21,535 bases of DNA from Actinomycetes bacterium (GTDB lineage: Bacteria > Actinomycetota > Actinomycetes > Propionibacteriales > Propionibacteriaceae): assembly GCA_023443125.1 (NCBI GenBank), contig JAEZVO010000001.1:1-21535 (forward strand), read 5' to 3'. Numbering within the stretch: position 1 is the first letter of the stretch; each line of letters starts with the position of its first letter. Shown in pieces: positions 7,361-14,598 of this stretch. The notes under the pieces are model-generated. The model was not told where the DNA came from, searched no databases, and saw only the letters and a list, made by a program, of their open reading frames with translations. The translations under genes and the position numbers were made by a program.

Positions 7361-9145
7361 TCACTCGCCGATCGGCGCCCAGCTAGGGCCTGTCTCGCCG
7401 AGCTTCTCGTCGAGCTTTTGGAACAGCGGGCTGGGCTTGTCCAGCGGCGTTCCCGGCACGATGGCGCGATGCTCCCAGGCTGCCAGCTGCGTCGTGTAGT
7501 CGCCCTGCAGTGTGGGGTACGTCATGTCGCCGTCGGTCACTTCGACGATCTCCGGCTGCGCCGCCCAGACGCCGTCGCCGCCGAGCGCCTCGAACACCTT
7601 CTGCGCTGAGTGTGGCAGGTACGGCGTGAGCAGCGTGTTGCAATCGGTCACGGCCTGGAGCGCGACGTAGAGGATGGTGTCGCGACGAACGGGGTCATCC
7701 TTCTTCTTCCAGGGTTCCTGATCTGAGATGTACTTGTTGGCCAGTCCGACGATGCGCATCGCCTCGGTGATGCCGGCCTTGAAGCGCCGTGCTTCGATGT
7801 GTTCTCCGACGGTGGTAAACGCCCGTTCGCATTCCGCCAGCAGAGCGCGGTCGTCGTCGGTGAACTCCCCTGGCTCGGGCACCGCGCCGACGTTCTTGTG
7901 CGCCATCGAGATGGAGCGGTTGACGAGGTTGCCCCACTCGTTGGCGAGTTCATAGTTGATACGACGCACGAACTCGTCCCACGTGAAATCGGTGTCGTTG
8001 TTTTCCGGCCCGGCGACGGCGATGAAGTAGCGCAGTGCGTCGGGGCCAAACTCGGCGAGGAAGTCTTTCACGAAGATGCTCGCGCCGCGCGAGCTGGACA
8101 CCTTCGAGCCCTTCATCGTCATGAACTCGGAGCTCACTACCTCGGTGGGCAGCTGGAGCTTCCCGAGCGACGGGCGAACCTCACCGCCAGCGCTGCCCTC
8201 GCCGTTGCAGCCGAGCAGAATGGCCGGCCAGATCACGGAGTGGAAGACGATGTTGTCTTTACCCATGAAGTAGTACGACTTCGTCTCGGGCTCGTTCCAG
8301 AAGGTGCGCCAGGCGTCCTCGTCGCCGGAGCGTTTGGCCCATTCCTTCGTCGCGGAGAGGTATCCGATCACGGCGTCGAACCAGACGTAGATCGACTTCA
8401 TCGGGTTGTCTTCCCAGCCTTCGACGGGTACCTGGATGCCCCAGTCGAGGTCGCGTGTGATGGCGCGCGGGTGGAGGTCTTCCAGCAGGTTGTGGGAGAA
8501 CTTGAGGACGTTGGGCCGCCACTCTTGGCGGGTGTCGAGCCATTCGCCGAGCTTGGTGGCGAGCTTCGGTAGGTCGAGGAAGTAGTGCTCGGTTTCGACG
8601 AACTTCGGGGTCTCGCCGTTGGTGCGAGAGCGGGGGTTGATGAGGTCAGCTGGGTCGAGCTGCTTGCCACAGTTGTCGCACTGGTCGCCGCGGGCACCGT
8701 CGTAGCCACACAGCGGGCAGGTGCCCTCGATGAAGCGGTCGGGCAGCGTGCGCCCGGTCGACGGGGAGATCGCGCCCATCTGCGACTGCTTGGTGAGGTA
8801 GCCGTTGTCAAGCAGCGCGAGGAACACGTCTTGCACAACGGTGGCGTGATTCGGCGTCGTGGTGCGGGTGTAGAGGTCGTAGCTGAGCCCGAGGCCCTGC
8901 AGGTCTTGCACGATCTGGGCGTGGTACTTGTCCGCGGTCTCGCGAGCGGTGAGCCCCTCCTGGTCGGCCTTCACCTGAATTGCCGTGCCGTGCTCGTCGG
9001 AGCCAGACACCATGAGCACGTTATGCCCGCGCATTCGCATGAACCTTGAGAACACGTCGGAGGGAACTCCAAAACCGGAGACGTGACCAATGTGGCGCGG
9101 GCCGTTGGCGTACGGCCAGGCGACGGCGTTCAAGATGTCGGACAT
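7361..9145 (-). CDS. metG: Methionyl-tRNA synthetase
   Basis: This essential cytosolic class I aminoacyl-tRNA synthetase charges tRNA(Met). The catalytic domain shows the HIGH signature (residues 18-21 in GPRHIGHVSGFG) and the KMSKS equivalent KVSSS (348-352, in MKGSKVSSSRG). The connective insert has one four-Cys zinc knuckle (Cys143, 146, 156, 159). An anticodon-binding helical domain follows. At 594 residues there is no C-terminal tRNA-binding appendix, so this is the short form. I chose ATG 9145 because TACAAT ends 7 nt before it. An in-frame ATG at 9154 would add MTP but overlaps that -10 box. The gene lies alone on the minus strand, facing the DUF222/HNH gene. Confidence 0.97.
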   Translation of the reverse strand: MSDILNAVAWPYANGPRHIGHVSGFGVPSDVFSRFMRMRGHNVLMVSGSDEHGTAIQVKADQEGLTARETADKYHAQIVQDLQGLGLSYDLYTRTTTPNHATVVQDVFLALLDNGYLTKQSQMGAISPSTGRTLPDRFIEGTCPLCGYDGARGDQCDNCGKQLDPADLINPRSRTNGETPKFVETEHYFLDLPKLATKLGEWLDTRQEWRPNVLKFSHNLLEDLHPRAITRDLDWGIQVPVEGWEDNPMKSIYVWFDAVIGYLSATKEWAKRSGDEDAWRTFWNEPETKSYYFMGKDNIVFHSVIWPAILLGCNGEGSAGGEVRPSLGKLQLPTEVVSSEFMTMKGSKVSSSRGASIFVKDFLAEFGPDALRYFIAVAGPENNDTDFTWDEFVRRINYELANEWGNLVNRSISMAHKNVGAVPEPGEFTDDDRALLAECERAFTTVGEHIEARRFKAGITEAMRIVGLANKYISDQEPWKKKDDPVRRDTILYVALQAVTDCNTLLTPYLPHSAQKVFEALGGDGVWAAQPEIVEVTDGDMTYPTLQGDYTTQLAAWEHRAIVPGTPLDKPSPLFQKLDEKLGETGPSWAPIGE

Positions 9146-9152
9146 GGGCGTC

Positions 9153-9158
9153 ATTGTA
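9153..9158 (-). promoter_or_regulatory. Putative -10 box of metG (leaderless)
   Basis: On the minus strand TACAAT is followed by 7 nt and ATG 9145, with no Shine-Dalgarno between. The box overlaps the alternative upstream ATG at 9154, which argues against that start. Confidence 0.6.
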
Positions 9159-9211
9159 TCGCCGGCACGTACCCCGCTTCACCTCGCGCGGGCGCCGTCG
9201 CGGATTTCCCA

Positions 9212-10429
9212 TCAGGAGTAGGTGCGTCGCAACGTATCCGGGGTGTCGATCCATGCCAGTGCACCGAGCAGCAGGATCGCGCCGGTGATGCCGAACGCCC
9301 AACCGAACCCCATGGCATCAGCGATGGCGCCAGCCGCCAGCGGCCCGACGATAGAACCGACGTCCGTCATCATCTGCGTGCTGGCCACCACTTTGCCGGC
9401 CGACCGATCGCCGCCGATGACGTCGGCGGTCACGGCCTGCGACGCCGGATTGAACATACCTGCGCCGAATCCAGCGAGCAGGCAGAGGGGAAGGGTGAGC
9501 CACATCGACGCGGTGAACCCCAGCATGATCGTAAAGACGCCCGCAGCTGCCAGCCCGCCCATAATCATGGGTTTGCGGCCGTGCCGGTCGGCGAACGTCG
9601 ACGCGAACGGCAGCGCGAGGGCCGTGCCGATCGCGAAGAGCGCGAGCGCCGCGCCCGCCACCCACGCCTTATCCGACACCACGGCAGCGATGAACAGCGG
9701 CACCAACGCTGTGCGAACGCCGAAGTTCGCCCAGCCGTGCCCAAACAGGCCCGGAATGTTCGCCAGGAATGCCCTATCCCGAAACGCCTCGGCCAGGGTC
9801 ATGGGTGCGGAGGCCGGGACGCCGCCCGTCGTCCTAGTGGGTGATGTCGACGGCATCTTCGCCCACATGATGATGCCGGCCACCAAGAGCGCACCCGCGT
9901 ACAACAGGAACGGCACCGCCACCCCAAACTCCGCCAGCGTGCCGCCGAACACGGGCCCCACCATGTTGCCGATCATGAACATGGCCCCGTACAGCGCTGA
10001 CACCCGCCCGCGCATGTGCGGCGGCGCGATGCGAATCAGCAGCCCCATCGCGGAGACGGTGAACATCACAGAACCGACGCCGCCTAGCGAGCGGAAGATC
10101 AAGAGCTGCCAATAGTTTTGTGCGAAGGCGGTGAGCGCCGAGGACGCTGCGACGGTGAACACCCCGACGATGTAGATGGCCTTTTCGCCGAACTTCGACA
10201 CGAGCGAGCCGGCCGGTGTCGCCCACAACAGTCGGAACACCGCGAAGGCACTCACGACGACACTCGTCGCGGTGACCGCTGCGTCGGGGAACACTTCCTT
10301 CGCCATCGAGTTGGCGAACTGTGGCAGCACGGGCGCGATGAGTCCGAACCCCATCGCGATAGAGAATGCCGCAGCCAGGAGCACCCATACGCTCGGCGGC
10401 AGACTCTCTTTGCTTCTCATCGCCCACAT
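9212..10429 (-). CDS. MFS transporter with 12 predicted membrane segments
   Basis: This inner-membrane secondary transporter of the major facilitator superfamily most resembles drug:H+ antiporter-type (DHA1) exporters; the substrate is unknown. The 405-aa protein alternates hydrophobic helices in two six-helix halves joined by a polar central loop (about residues 198-220). The conserved loop between helices 8 and 9 reads FADRHGRKPMIMGG, and the matching loop in the first half (GSLVSKFGEKAIYIVG) is degenerate. The start is uncertain: ATG 10429 gives the longest form. ATG 10420 has TTGAAT 7 nt upstream, like the leaderless boxes of its neighbours. The gene is transcribed divergently from the histidine kinase across about 75 bp, so shared control is possible but unproven. 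Confidence 0.88.
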   Translation of the reverse strand: MWAMRSKESLPPSVWVLLAAAFSIAMGFGLIAPVLPQFANSMAKEVFPDAAVTATSVVVSAFAVFRLLWATPAGSLVSKFGEKAIYIVGVFTVAASSALTAFAQNYWQLLIFRSLGGVGSVMFTVSAMGLLIRIAPPHMRGRVSALYGAMFMIGNMVGPVFGGTLAEFGVAVPFLLYAGALLVAGIIMWAKMPSTSPTRTTGGVPASAPMTLAEAFRDRAFLANIPGLFGHGWANFGVRTALVPLFIAAVVSDKAWVAGAALALFAIGTALALPFASTFADRHGRKPMIMGGLAAAGVFTIMLGFTASMWLTLPLCLLAGFGAGMFNPASQAVTADVIGGDRSAGKVVASTQMMTDVGSIVGPLAAGAIADAMGFGWAFGITGAILLLGALAWIDTPDTLRRTYS

Positions 10430-10433
10430 TCAA
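10428..10433 (-). promoter_or_regulatory. Weak candidate -10 box of the MFS gene
   Basis: On the minus strand TTGAAT is followed by 7 nt and ATG 10420. It lacks the conserved A at the second position, so it is weaker than the other boxes. If real, the protein starts at MRSKESL rather than MWAMRSKESL. Confidence 0.25.
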
Positions 10434-10490
10434 CCACCACGTTCAAGCAATCTCACCCGCCCGAGGGATCTGCACGTGCCCACCGCCAGC

Positions 10491-10496
10491 TAGCAT
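10491..10496 (+). promoter_or_regulatory. Putative -10 box of the histidine kinase operon (leaderless)
   Basis: TAGCAT is followed by 8 nt and ATG 10505, with no Shine-Dalgarno sequence. It lies in the short divergent region shared with the MFS gene. Confidence 0.5.
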
Positions 10497-10504
10497 CAGC
10501 AACT

Positions 10505-11725
10505 ATGCACACCCGCCCATTGCCCCCGCACTGGTTGCGCACCGACGCGCTCGTGGCGCTCGCGCTCGCCGCGCTGGGTTGCGGCATGTCGTGGCTCATC
10601 ATCACAGCCGGCATGTCGCATTTCTCACAGTCGTGGGGATTGCAGTGCCTAGGCACCGTCGTGAGCTCGTTGCCGTTGGTGTGGCGCCGACGGTTCCCCC
10701 TCGTCGCGGGCATGGCGCAGGCCGTGCTGTACACCGTGGCAGCCTTTCTCACCGGGATTGATGTCTACACCTCGCAGGTGGTGCTCTTCCTGGGCTTCTA
10801 CTCGATCGGCGCGTGGTCGTCGAAGCGCGGCCAGGCGCTGTTGGTGCGCATCTTGATCTGCCTGCTCATGGGGGTGAGCTTCGTGGTGGCGTGGCTTGCG
10901 AGCTTGGAGAAGGTCACGCAGGCGGAGGCCATCAGCGCCACCCAGATAGCGGCGTTCATCGTGATCAACAGCATCGTCAACGTCGCATTCTTCGCCGGCG
11001 CCTGGATCTTCGGCGACCAGGCGTGGGATCAGGCGACGGAGCGGGCCGAACTTGAACACGCCGACGCCAGCATCAAGCAGCTCCAGGCCCAGCTGGTGGA
11101 GTCCGCCGTCGAGGAGGAGCGCCTGCGCATCGCCCGCGAATTGCACGACGTCGTGGCCCACCACGTCACCGCAATGTCGGTGCAAGCCGCGGCCGCACGT
11201 CGGCTCATAGAACGCGACCCCGCTGCCGCAACCGCGTCGCTCAAACAGGTGGAATCGAGCGCCCGCGCTGCGGTGAAGGATCTGCGCAGCATGGTGCTCA
11301 CGTTGCGCGACACCGACGACTCGCCCGCCCCCGGGCCGACGCTCACAGACCTCGCGCCCCTCGTCGAATCCGCCCGTAGTAAGGGCCAACGCGCCACCTA
11401 CGAGGAGATCGGCACCCTTCCTGAGCTCACCCCCGCCGCTGAACTCGCGCTCTACCGCGCCGCCCAGGAAGCCCTCACCAACGCGGCCAAACACGCCGGC
11501 CCACACGCGACGGTGCACGTGCGGCTGCGCGGACTACCGGACGCCGTCGAGCTGGAAATCGCCGACGATGGGCGCGGCGCTGCAACCACGCTGCCGGGCA
11601 CCGGCACTGGGCTCATTGGGATGCGCGAGCGAATCACCGCCGTCGGTGGCACTCTAGATGCAGGTCCGAAACCTCGTGGCGGATTCCGCATCCGCGCCAC
11701 CATCCCGGCAGGAGCTGCACGATGA
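10505..11725 (+). CDS. Sensor histidine kinase of the DesK/NarX class (HisKA_3)
   Basis: This membrane-bound kinase autophosphorylates on a histidine and passes the phosphate to the next gene's product. The 406-aa protein has an N-terminal membrane domain of about five or six helices (residues 13-170) with little extracytoplasmic sequence, suggesting it senses the membrane itself. A short coiled stretch (172-203) leads to the dimerisation motif EEERLRIARELHDVVAHH, with His214 as phospho-acceptor. The ATPase domain has the N box EALTNAAKHA (Asn326), the G1 box DDGRG (354-358) and the G2 box GTGTGLIGMRER (364-375). I chose ATG 10505 because the membrane domain begins there and a -10 box precedes it. 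Its stop overlaps the response regulator start as ATGA. Confidence 0.93.
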   Translation: MHTRPLPPHWLRTDALVALALAALGCGMSWLIITAGMSHFSQSWGLQCLGTVVSSLPLVWRRRFPLVAGMAQAVLYTVAAFLTGIDVYTSQVVLFLGFYSIGAWSSKRGQALLVRILICLLMGVSFVVAWLASLEKVTQAEAISATQIAAFIVINSIVNVAFFAGAWIFGDQAWDQATERAELEHADASIKQLQAQLVESAVEEERLRIARELHDVVAHHVTAMSVQAAAARRLIERDPAAATASLKQVESSARAAVKDLRSMVLTLRDTDDSPAPGPTLTDLAPLVESARSKGQRATYEEIGTLPELTPAAELALYRAAQEALTNAAKHAGPHATVHVRLRGLPDAVELEIADDGRGAATTLPGTGTGLIGMRERITAVGGTLDAGPKPRGGFRIRATIPAGAAR

Positions 11726-12378
11726 CCACTGTCCTACTCGTGGACGACCAAGCGCTCATCCGCTCCGGGTTCGCCACCATCTTGAACACAGAGCCGGGCA
11801 TCGAGGTGGTGGGCCAAGCGAGCAACGGCGAGGAAGGCGTGCAGCTCGCGCTCGAGTTAGAACCCGACGTGATCTGCATGGACGTGCAGATGCCGGTGAT
11901 GGATGGCATCGAAGCCACCCGCAAGCTCACCGAAGCGGGGTGCCCGTCGTCGGTACTCATCCTGACCACGTTCGATCGCGACGATTTCCTCTTCGAGACG
12001 CTGCAGGCGGGCGCCTCCGGATTTCTCCTGAAAACCGCCGAAGCCGAACAGCTGATCGACGCCATCCACGTCCTGGGCGCCGGCGACGGGCTGCTCAGCC
12101 CGCAGGTGACACGTCGGGTGATCGCCCGCTTCACCAGCACACGGCCAGCGCCGACGAGCGCACCCCAGGTGGACGCGCTCACGTCGAGGGAACGCGACAC
12201 CCTGCTCGCGCTCGCACGTGGATTATCGAATGCGGAGATCGCCGACGAACTCGTCGTGAGCCCGGAGACGGTGAAAACGCACGTGTCGAACATCCTCATG
12301 AAGCTTGGGCTGCGCGACCGCATCGCGGCGGTGATTTGGGCATACGAGCACGGGCTCGTCTCCCCCTCGCACAGCTGA
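11722..12378 (+). CDS. NarL/FixJ-family response regulator
   Basis: This DNA-binding regulator is activated by the kinase encoded just upstream, with which it is translationally coupled (4-bp ATGA overlap). The 218-aa protein has a receiver domain (1-118) with acidic residues Asp8-Asp9, phospho-acceptor Asp54 (CMDVQMPVMDG), Thr82/83 and Lys104. A LuxR-type helix-turn-helix lies at about residues 153-210 (LTSRERDTLLALARGLSNAEIA...VKTHVSNILMKLGLRDR). Length and layout are standard for the family. The ABC exporter genes begin 77 bp downstream, so they are a plausible target. This would resemble other two-component systems encoded next to the transporter they induce. No operator for it can be identified here. 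Confidence 0.94.
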   Translation: MTTVLLVDDQALIRSGFATILNTEPGIEVVGQASNGEEGVQLALELEPDVICMDVQMPVMDGIEATRKLTEAGCPSSVLILTTFDRDDFLFETLQAGASGFLLKTAEAEQLIDAIHVLGAGDGLLSPQVTRRVIARFTSTRPAPTSAPQVDALTSRERDTLLALARGLSNAEIADELVVSPETVKTHVSNILMKLGLRDRIAAVIWAYEHGLVSPSHS

Positions 12379-12418
12379 TCCCCCGCTCGGGGGAACTGCA
12401 AAACCCCTCACCAGAGGG
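12379..12418 (+). terminator. Two short hairpins between the response regulator and natA
   Basis: The first hairpin is tccccc/ggggga (12379-12384 and 12389-12394, 4-nt loop), starting right after the response regulator stop. The second is ccctc/gaggg (12405-12409 and 12414-12418, 4-nt loop). Neither has a T-run after it, so termination would be weak or attenuating. Confidence 0.4.
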
Positions 12419-12442
12419 AAGTGCGACGACCCTCCCCGTCGG

Positions 12443-12448
12443 TAGCGT
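12443..12448 (+). promoter_or_regulatory. Putative -10 box of natAB (leaderless)
   Basis: TAGCGT is followed by 7 nt and ATG 12456. No Shine-Dalgarno is seen before that start. With the two hairpins upstream, this suggests natAB has its own promoter, separate from the two-component genes. Confidence 0.5.
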
Positions 12449-12455
12449 TCAAGGC

Positions 12456-13337
12456 ATGATCAGCGTACGAAATGTGCACCGATTCTTCGGTGAGAAGCAT
12501 GTCCTGAAGGATGTCTCCTTCGACATCAAGCCTGGCCTCATGACTGGTTTCGTCGGCGGCAACGGCGCCGGCAAAACCACCACGATGCGTATCATCCTGG
12601 GCGTCCTGGCGGCCACGGAGGGTGAGGTGCTCGTCGACGGCAAACCCATCACGCGGGAGTTCCGCTCCAACATCGGCTACATGCCCGAGGAGCGCGGGCT
12701 CTACCCGAAGATGAAGGTCATCGACCAGCTCGTCTACCTCGGCCAGCTGCACGGGAAGTCGACTGCCGAGGCGAAGCGCCGCGGGCTAGAACTTCTTGAG
12801 CAGCTCCAGCTCAACGGTGACCCGAAGGACACGCTCGAATCGCTCTCGCTCGGAAACCAACAGCGCGCCCAGATCGCCGCCGCCCTGGTGCACGAGCCGG
12901 CCGCGCTCATCCTCGACGAGCCGTTCTCCGGTCTCGATCCGGGCGCCGTCGACCAAACCCTCGCTGTGCTGCGCGACGTCGCTGCTACCGGTGCGCCGGT
13001 ACTGTTCTCGTCGCACCAGCTCGACGTGGTGGAGCGGCTGTGTGACGAGCTCGTCATCATCGCTGGCGGTGAGATTCGCGCGAGCGGCACCAGAGCGGAG
13101 ATTCTCGCCGCCGACCAGCGTGACGAGTGGGAGCTCGTCATCGACAGTGACACCGGCTGGGTGCGTGACGCCGGCGTCAACGTCATCGAATTCGACGGCA
13201 ACTACGTCAAGTTCCGCTGCCCCGACGACACGCAGGCCAACCGGGTGCTCGCCGACGCACTCCAGCGTGGCCGTGTCCAGCGCTTCGGCCCCGTCCAGCG
13301 CACCCTGCACGAGATCTACAAGGAGTTGGCACAGTGA
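12456..13337 (+). CDS. ABC transporter ATP-binding protein, NatA-like
   Basis: This cytoplasmic ATPase subunit of an ABC-2 exporter pairs with the permease encoded immediately downstream. The 293-aa protein has the Walker A motif GGNGAGKTT (34-42), the segment GYMPEERGLYPKM (74-86) in the Q-loop region, and the ABC signature LSLGNQQRAQ (130-139). The Walker B is LILDEPFSGLD (151-161) and the H-loop is His187. The GNQQ-type signature and the PEERGLYP stretch are typical of the NatA/YhaQ branch. The C-terminal ~75 residues form the accessory domain usual for that branch. I chose ATG 12456 for the motif start and the -10 box 7 nt upstream. The stop overlaps natB. The exported substrate is unknown; Na+ efflux is known for some NatAB members but cannot be assumed. 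Confidence 0.93.
   Translation: MISVRNVHRFFGEKHVLKDVSFDIKPGLMTGFVGGNGAGKTTTMRIILGVLAATEGEVLVDGKPITREFRSNIGYMPEERGLYPKMKVIDQLVYLGQLHGKSTAEAKRRGLELLEQLQLNGDPKDTLESLSLGNQQRAQIAAALVHEPAALILDEPFSGLDPGAVDQTLAVLRDVAATGAPVLFSSHQLDVVERLCDELVIIAGGEIRASGTRAEILAADQRDEWELVIDSDTGWVRDAGVNVIEFDGNYVKFRCPDDTQANRVLADALQRGRVQRFGPVQRTLHEIYKELAQ
13320..13325 (+). promoter_or_regulatory. Ribosome binding site fixing the GTG start of natB
   Basis: AAGGAG lies inside the end of natA, 8 nt before GTG 13334. It supports the GTG start that overlaps the natA stop codon (GTGA). Confidence 0.75.
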
Positions 13338-14488
13338 CCACCACGCAGACCCCCCAGCAGACCCCCAAGCTCACGCCTTCCCCGTCGTTCTCGTCCATCG
13401 TTGGTGTGGTCGCCAAGCGCGAAATCATGACGCGGGTACTCTCCAAGTCGTTCATCATCTCGACGGTGGTCACCCTGGTCATCATGCTGGCCGCCTTCGT
13501 CTTCGCCCCCTTGCTCGGCGACCTGATGGAGGGGGACGCACCGAGCGTCGTCGCGACCAAAGACGTTGCCTCAAAACTCGACGGCGTACCCAACCTTGAG
13601 GTGAAGGAAGTTGCTGACGAGGAGGCCGCCCGCAAGGCAGTGCAGGCCGAAGACGCGGATGCGGCGATCGTCGCGAGCCAGTCGTCACCCACGGGCGTGA
13701 AAGTGTTCACGCTGGACAGCCCACCTGAAAGCGTCATGAGTGCTGTATCCCACTACCCCGAAATCGAGGTGGTGCAGAAGGTTGCTGCCGACGGCAGCCC
13801 CGTCGATGGGCCGAACCCGATGATCACCTATTTCCTAGCCCTCGGTTTCGGCATCGTGTGGATGATGGCTGCCATCACCTTCGGCATGAGCATCGCGAAC
13901 TCGGTGGTGGAAGAAAAACAGACCCGCATCGTGGAGATCCTGCTAGCATCCGTCACGTCGAAGGCCCTGCTCACGGGCAAGATTCTCGGTAACTCTGCCG
14001 CTGCATTGGCGCAGATCCTGCTCATGGCGGGCGTCGCGTTCCTGGGCATGGCCATCAACGGCACCGCCCTGCCCGTGCAGAACCTGGCCGCCCCCATCGG
14101 CTGGTTCATCGTGTTGTTCCTCGTGGGCTTCGTGATGATCGCGTCGCTCTACGCGGCTGCGGCGTCGCTGGTATCGAGGACGGAAGACCTCGCCAACGTG
14201 CAACAGCCCATCATGTGGCTCGTCATGCTGCCCTACATCGCGATCATCATGTTCAGCAGCAATCCGACGGCACTCACCGTCATGAGCTACATCCCGTTCT
14301 CCGCTCCGGTTGCGGTGCCCATGCGGGTATTCCAGGAGCAAGGCGCGGTATGGGAGCCGGTGCTGTCGCTGGTGATCTTGATTGCCACCACCGTGGCCAT
14401 CGTCTTGCTGGCGAGCAAGATCTACGACAACGCGCTGCTGCGCACCGGCAAGCCGGTGAAGTGGAAGGACGCGCTGCTCGACAAGTAA
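13334..14488 (+). CDS. ABC-2 family exporter permease, NatB-like
   Basis: This membrane subunit of the exporter is powered by the preceding ATPase. The 384-aa protein has a cytoplasmic N-terminus and a first membrane helix at about 38-61. A soluble extracytoplasmic domain of about 100 residues (62-161) follows, then a cluster of five more hydrophobic segments (about 163-185, 218-240, 253-276, 291-308 and 341-361). The segment EEKQTRIVEILLASVTS (193-209) after helix 2 is the conserved coupling region of the NatB/YhaP group. It starts with GTG overlapping the natA stop by 4 bp, so the two are translated together. An 81-bp palindromic element follows the stop. The substrate is unknown. Confidence 0.92.
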   Translation: MTTTQTPQQTPKLTPSPSFSSIVGVVAKREIMTRVLSKSFIISTVVTLVIMLAAFVFAPLLGDLMEGDAPSVVATKDVASKLDGVPNLEVKEVADEEAARKAVQAEDADAAIVASQSSPTGVKVFTLDSPPESVMSAVSHYPEIEVVQKVAADGSPVDGPNPMITYFLALGFGIVWMMAAITFGMSIANSVVEEKQTRIVEILLASVTSKALLTGKILGNSAAALAQILLMAGVAFLGMAINGTALPVQNLAAPIGWFIVLFLVGFVMIASLYAAAASLVSRTEDLANVQQPIMWLVMLPYIAIIMFSSNPTALTVMSYIPFSAPVAVPMRVFQEQGAVWEPVLSLVILIATTVAIVLLASKIYDNALLRTGKPVKWKDALLDK

Positions 14489-14498
14489 CCGGGCTATC

Positions 14499-14579
14499 AA
14501 CTTCACAATCCGTCCCCAGTTGCCTCAAACCTCCCAAAAACCGGGGGGGTCGGGCAATCTGGGGACGGATTGTGAAGTT
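14499..14579. terminator. 81-bp element with perfect 21-bp inverted arms between natB and purB
   Basis: The arms at 14499-14519 and 14559-14579 are exact reverse complements (21 of 21). The stem continues with ttgcc (14520-14524) and ggcaa (14553-14557) after a one-base bulge at 14558. The loop holds a C-rich/G-rich pair. A TTTT run overlaps the end of the right arm (14578-14581), so it can serve as a terminator for natB; on the other strand it would also face purB. The length and perfection of the arms exceed a usual terminator and suggest a dispersed palindromic repeat. Confidence 0.8.
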
Positions 14580-14598
14580 TTCCGGAGTTGGAGTGCGT

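Noticed and set aside
10118..10504. An in-frame upstream extension of the histidine kinase
   Set aside because: It lies antisense to the MFS gene and yields Arg/His-rich sequence with no domain. ATG 10505 fits the membrane domain start and the -10 box.
11658..12455. An in-frame upstream extension of natA overlapping the response regulator
   Set aside because: The extension reads the response regulator gene in another frame and gives an Arg-rich nonsense protein. The ATG at 12456 has a -10 box and begins at the ABC domain.
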